Shown here piece by piece: positions 12,442-12,826 of a stretch of 12,826 bases of DNA. A program made the translations under genes and the position numbers. The stretch is from Frankiales bacterium (lineage in GTDB: Bacteria; Actinomycetota; Actinomycetes; Mycobacteriales; SCTD01). Each line of letters opens with the position of its first letter. The first letter of the stretch is position 1. The notes below the pieces were generated by a model, which was given only the letters and a program-made list of their open reading frames with translations, had not been told where the DNA came from and made no database searches. The stretch spans positions 1-12,826 of the forward strand of contig JAODNB010000326.1 in NCBI GenBank assembly GCA_025464795.1, given 5' to 3'.

Positions 12442-12826
12442 GGCGCACCTTCTTCGTCGATCGAGCGAGCAGGTTGGGGGAGCGGTCCGACAGGACAGCC
12501 CGTGCAGCGGAGCGACCGCTGGCGCCGAACACGCCACCGCCGGGATGGGTGGAGGCCCCGCACAGGTAGAGCCCTTCAGCCCCGGGGACGCGGTAGCCGG
12601 CCAGCTCGGGCAGGGGACGCCACAGGAACATCTGGTCCAAGCCCATGTCGACGTGCATGACCTGACCTTGCCGCAGTCCGAGCTCGCGTTCCAGGTCCAA
12701 CGGCGTCTGGACGTGCATGTCGTGGACGCTCGCGGCGAAACCGGGGGCAACCCGGTCCACGGCCATCACCAGCTTCGTGCCCTCGCGCTCGGCGATGTCG
12801 TCCCACTGCTCGCCGTTGCTGAGGGC
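12434..12826 (-). CDS. CrtO/PYROXD2-like FAD-dependent oxidoreductase, C-terminal part (runs off right edge)
   Basis: The frame is open from base 12826 to the stop at 12434 and gives the last 130 residues of a larger enzyme. The string QTPLDLERELGLRQGQVMHV, then MGLDQMFLWRP and GLYLCGASTHPGGGVFGASG, is the C-terminal FAD-binding block of the phytoene desaturase superfamily. The SPLDLER-like and LDQ...RP pieces point to the CrtO/PYROXD2 branch rather than CrtI. CrtO members can be carotenoid ketolases; others have unclear roles. The N-terminal Rossmann half lies outside. It is the first visible gene of the operon, and its stop overlaps the next start by 8 bases. Confidence 0.85.
   Translation of the reverse strand, partial: ALSNGEQWDDIAEREGTKLVMAVDRVAPGFAASVHDMHVQTPLDLERELGLRQGQVMHVDMGLDQMFLWRPLPELAGYRVPGAEGLYLCGASTHPGGGVFGASGRSAARAVLSDRSPNLLARSTKKVRRG

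Noticed and set aside
12442..12750. N-terminal extension of the acidic protein to 251 residues
   Set aside because: It overlaps the conserved end of the CrtO-like oxidoreductase in another frame and has no protein-like features.
1..12826. Defence system, phage region or CRISPR array
   Set aside because: No repeat-spacer pattern and no defence or phage genes; the only nuclease-like gene is the solitary HNH protein.

Overview
The DNA is very GC-rich with compact, overlapping genes. The proteins are typically actinobacterial: a methionine aminopeptidase with a SEC-C tail-like motif, a DUF222-HNH (13E12 repeat family) protein, and a metF / polyprenyl synthase pair in divergent order, as recalled for mycobacteria. 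The source is most likely a pigmented actinobacterium; the genus cannot be read from the window. No RNA gene, CRISPR array, insertion sequence or other clear mobile element was found, and no gene-free stretch exceeds 300 bases.

Layout. 1-704: the N-terminal end of a membrane-anchored protein (minus) and a small two-helix membrane protein (plus). 710-750: a long hairpin that probably ends transcription from both sides. 783-2141: a DUF222-HNH protein (minus). 2223-5723: a minus-strand run of polyprenyl diphosphate synthase, methionine aminopeptidase, lipoprotein and metallo-beta-lactamase-fold hydrolase. 5748-8486: a plus-strand run of methylenetetrahydrofolate reductase, SIMPL-domain protein, SRPBCC protein and CDP-alcohol phosphatidyltransferase-like membrane enzyme. 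8550-8822: a small Cys/His-rich protein (plus). 8766-12826: a tightly coupled minus-strand carotenoid operon. It holds the C-terminal end of a CrtO/PYROXD2-like FAD oxidoreductase, an unknown acidic protein, a CruF-type carotenoid hydratase, a family 2 glycosyltransferase and a CrtI/CrtD-like desaturase.

How it works together. The polyprenyl synthase could supply C20 precursor to the carotenoid operon, whose hydratase, desaturase and glycosyltransferase fit the making of a hydroxylated, glycosylated carotenoid. No phytoene synthase is in the window; it would lie beyond the right edge or elsewhere.

Main regulatory observations. Several genes that begin transcription units have a TANNNT -10 box exactly 6 or 7 bases before the start codon, as expected of leaderless mRNAs. 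Two of them (DUF222-HNH and the small Cys/His protein) also carry, 8 bases upstream of the -10 box, a close match to the RecA-NDp element that PafBC activates in the mycobacterial DNA-damage response. The DUF222-HNH promoter also has a near-consensus LexA box over its -10 box. The polyprenyl synthase and metF share a 24-base divergent spacer with overlapping, symmetrically placed -10 boxes.
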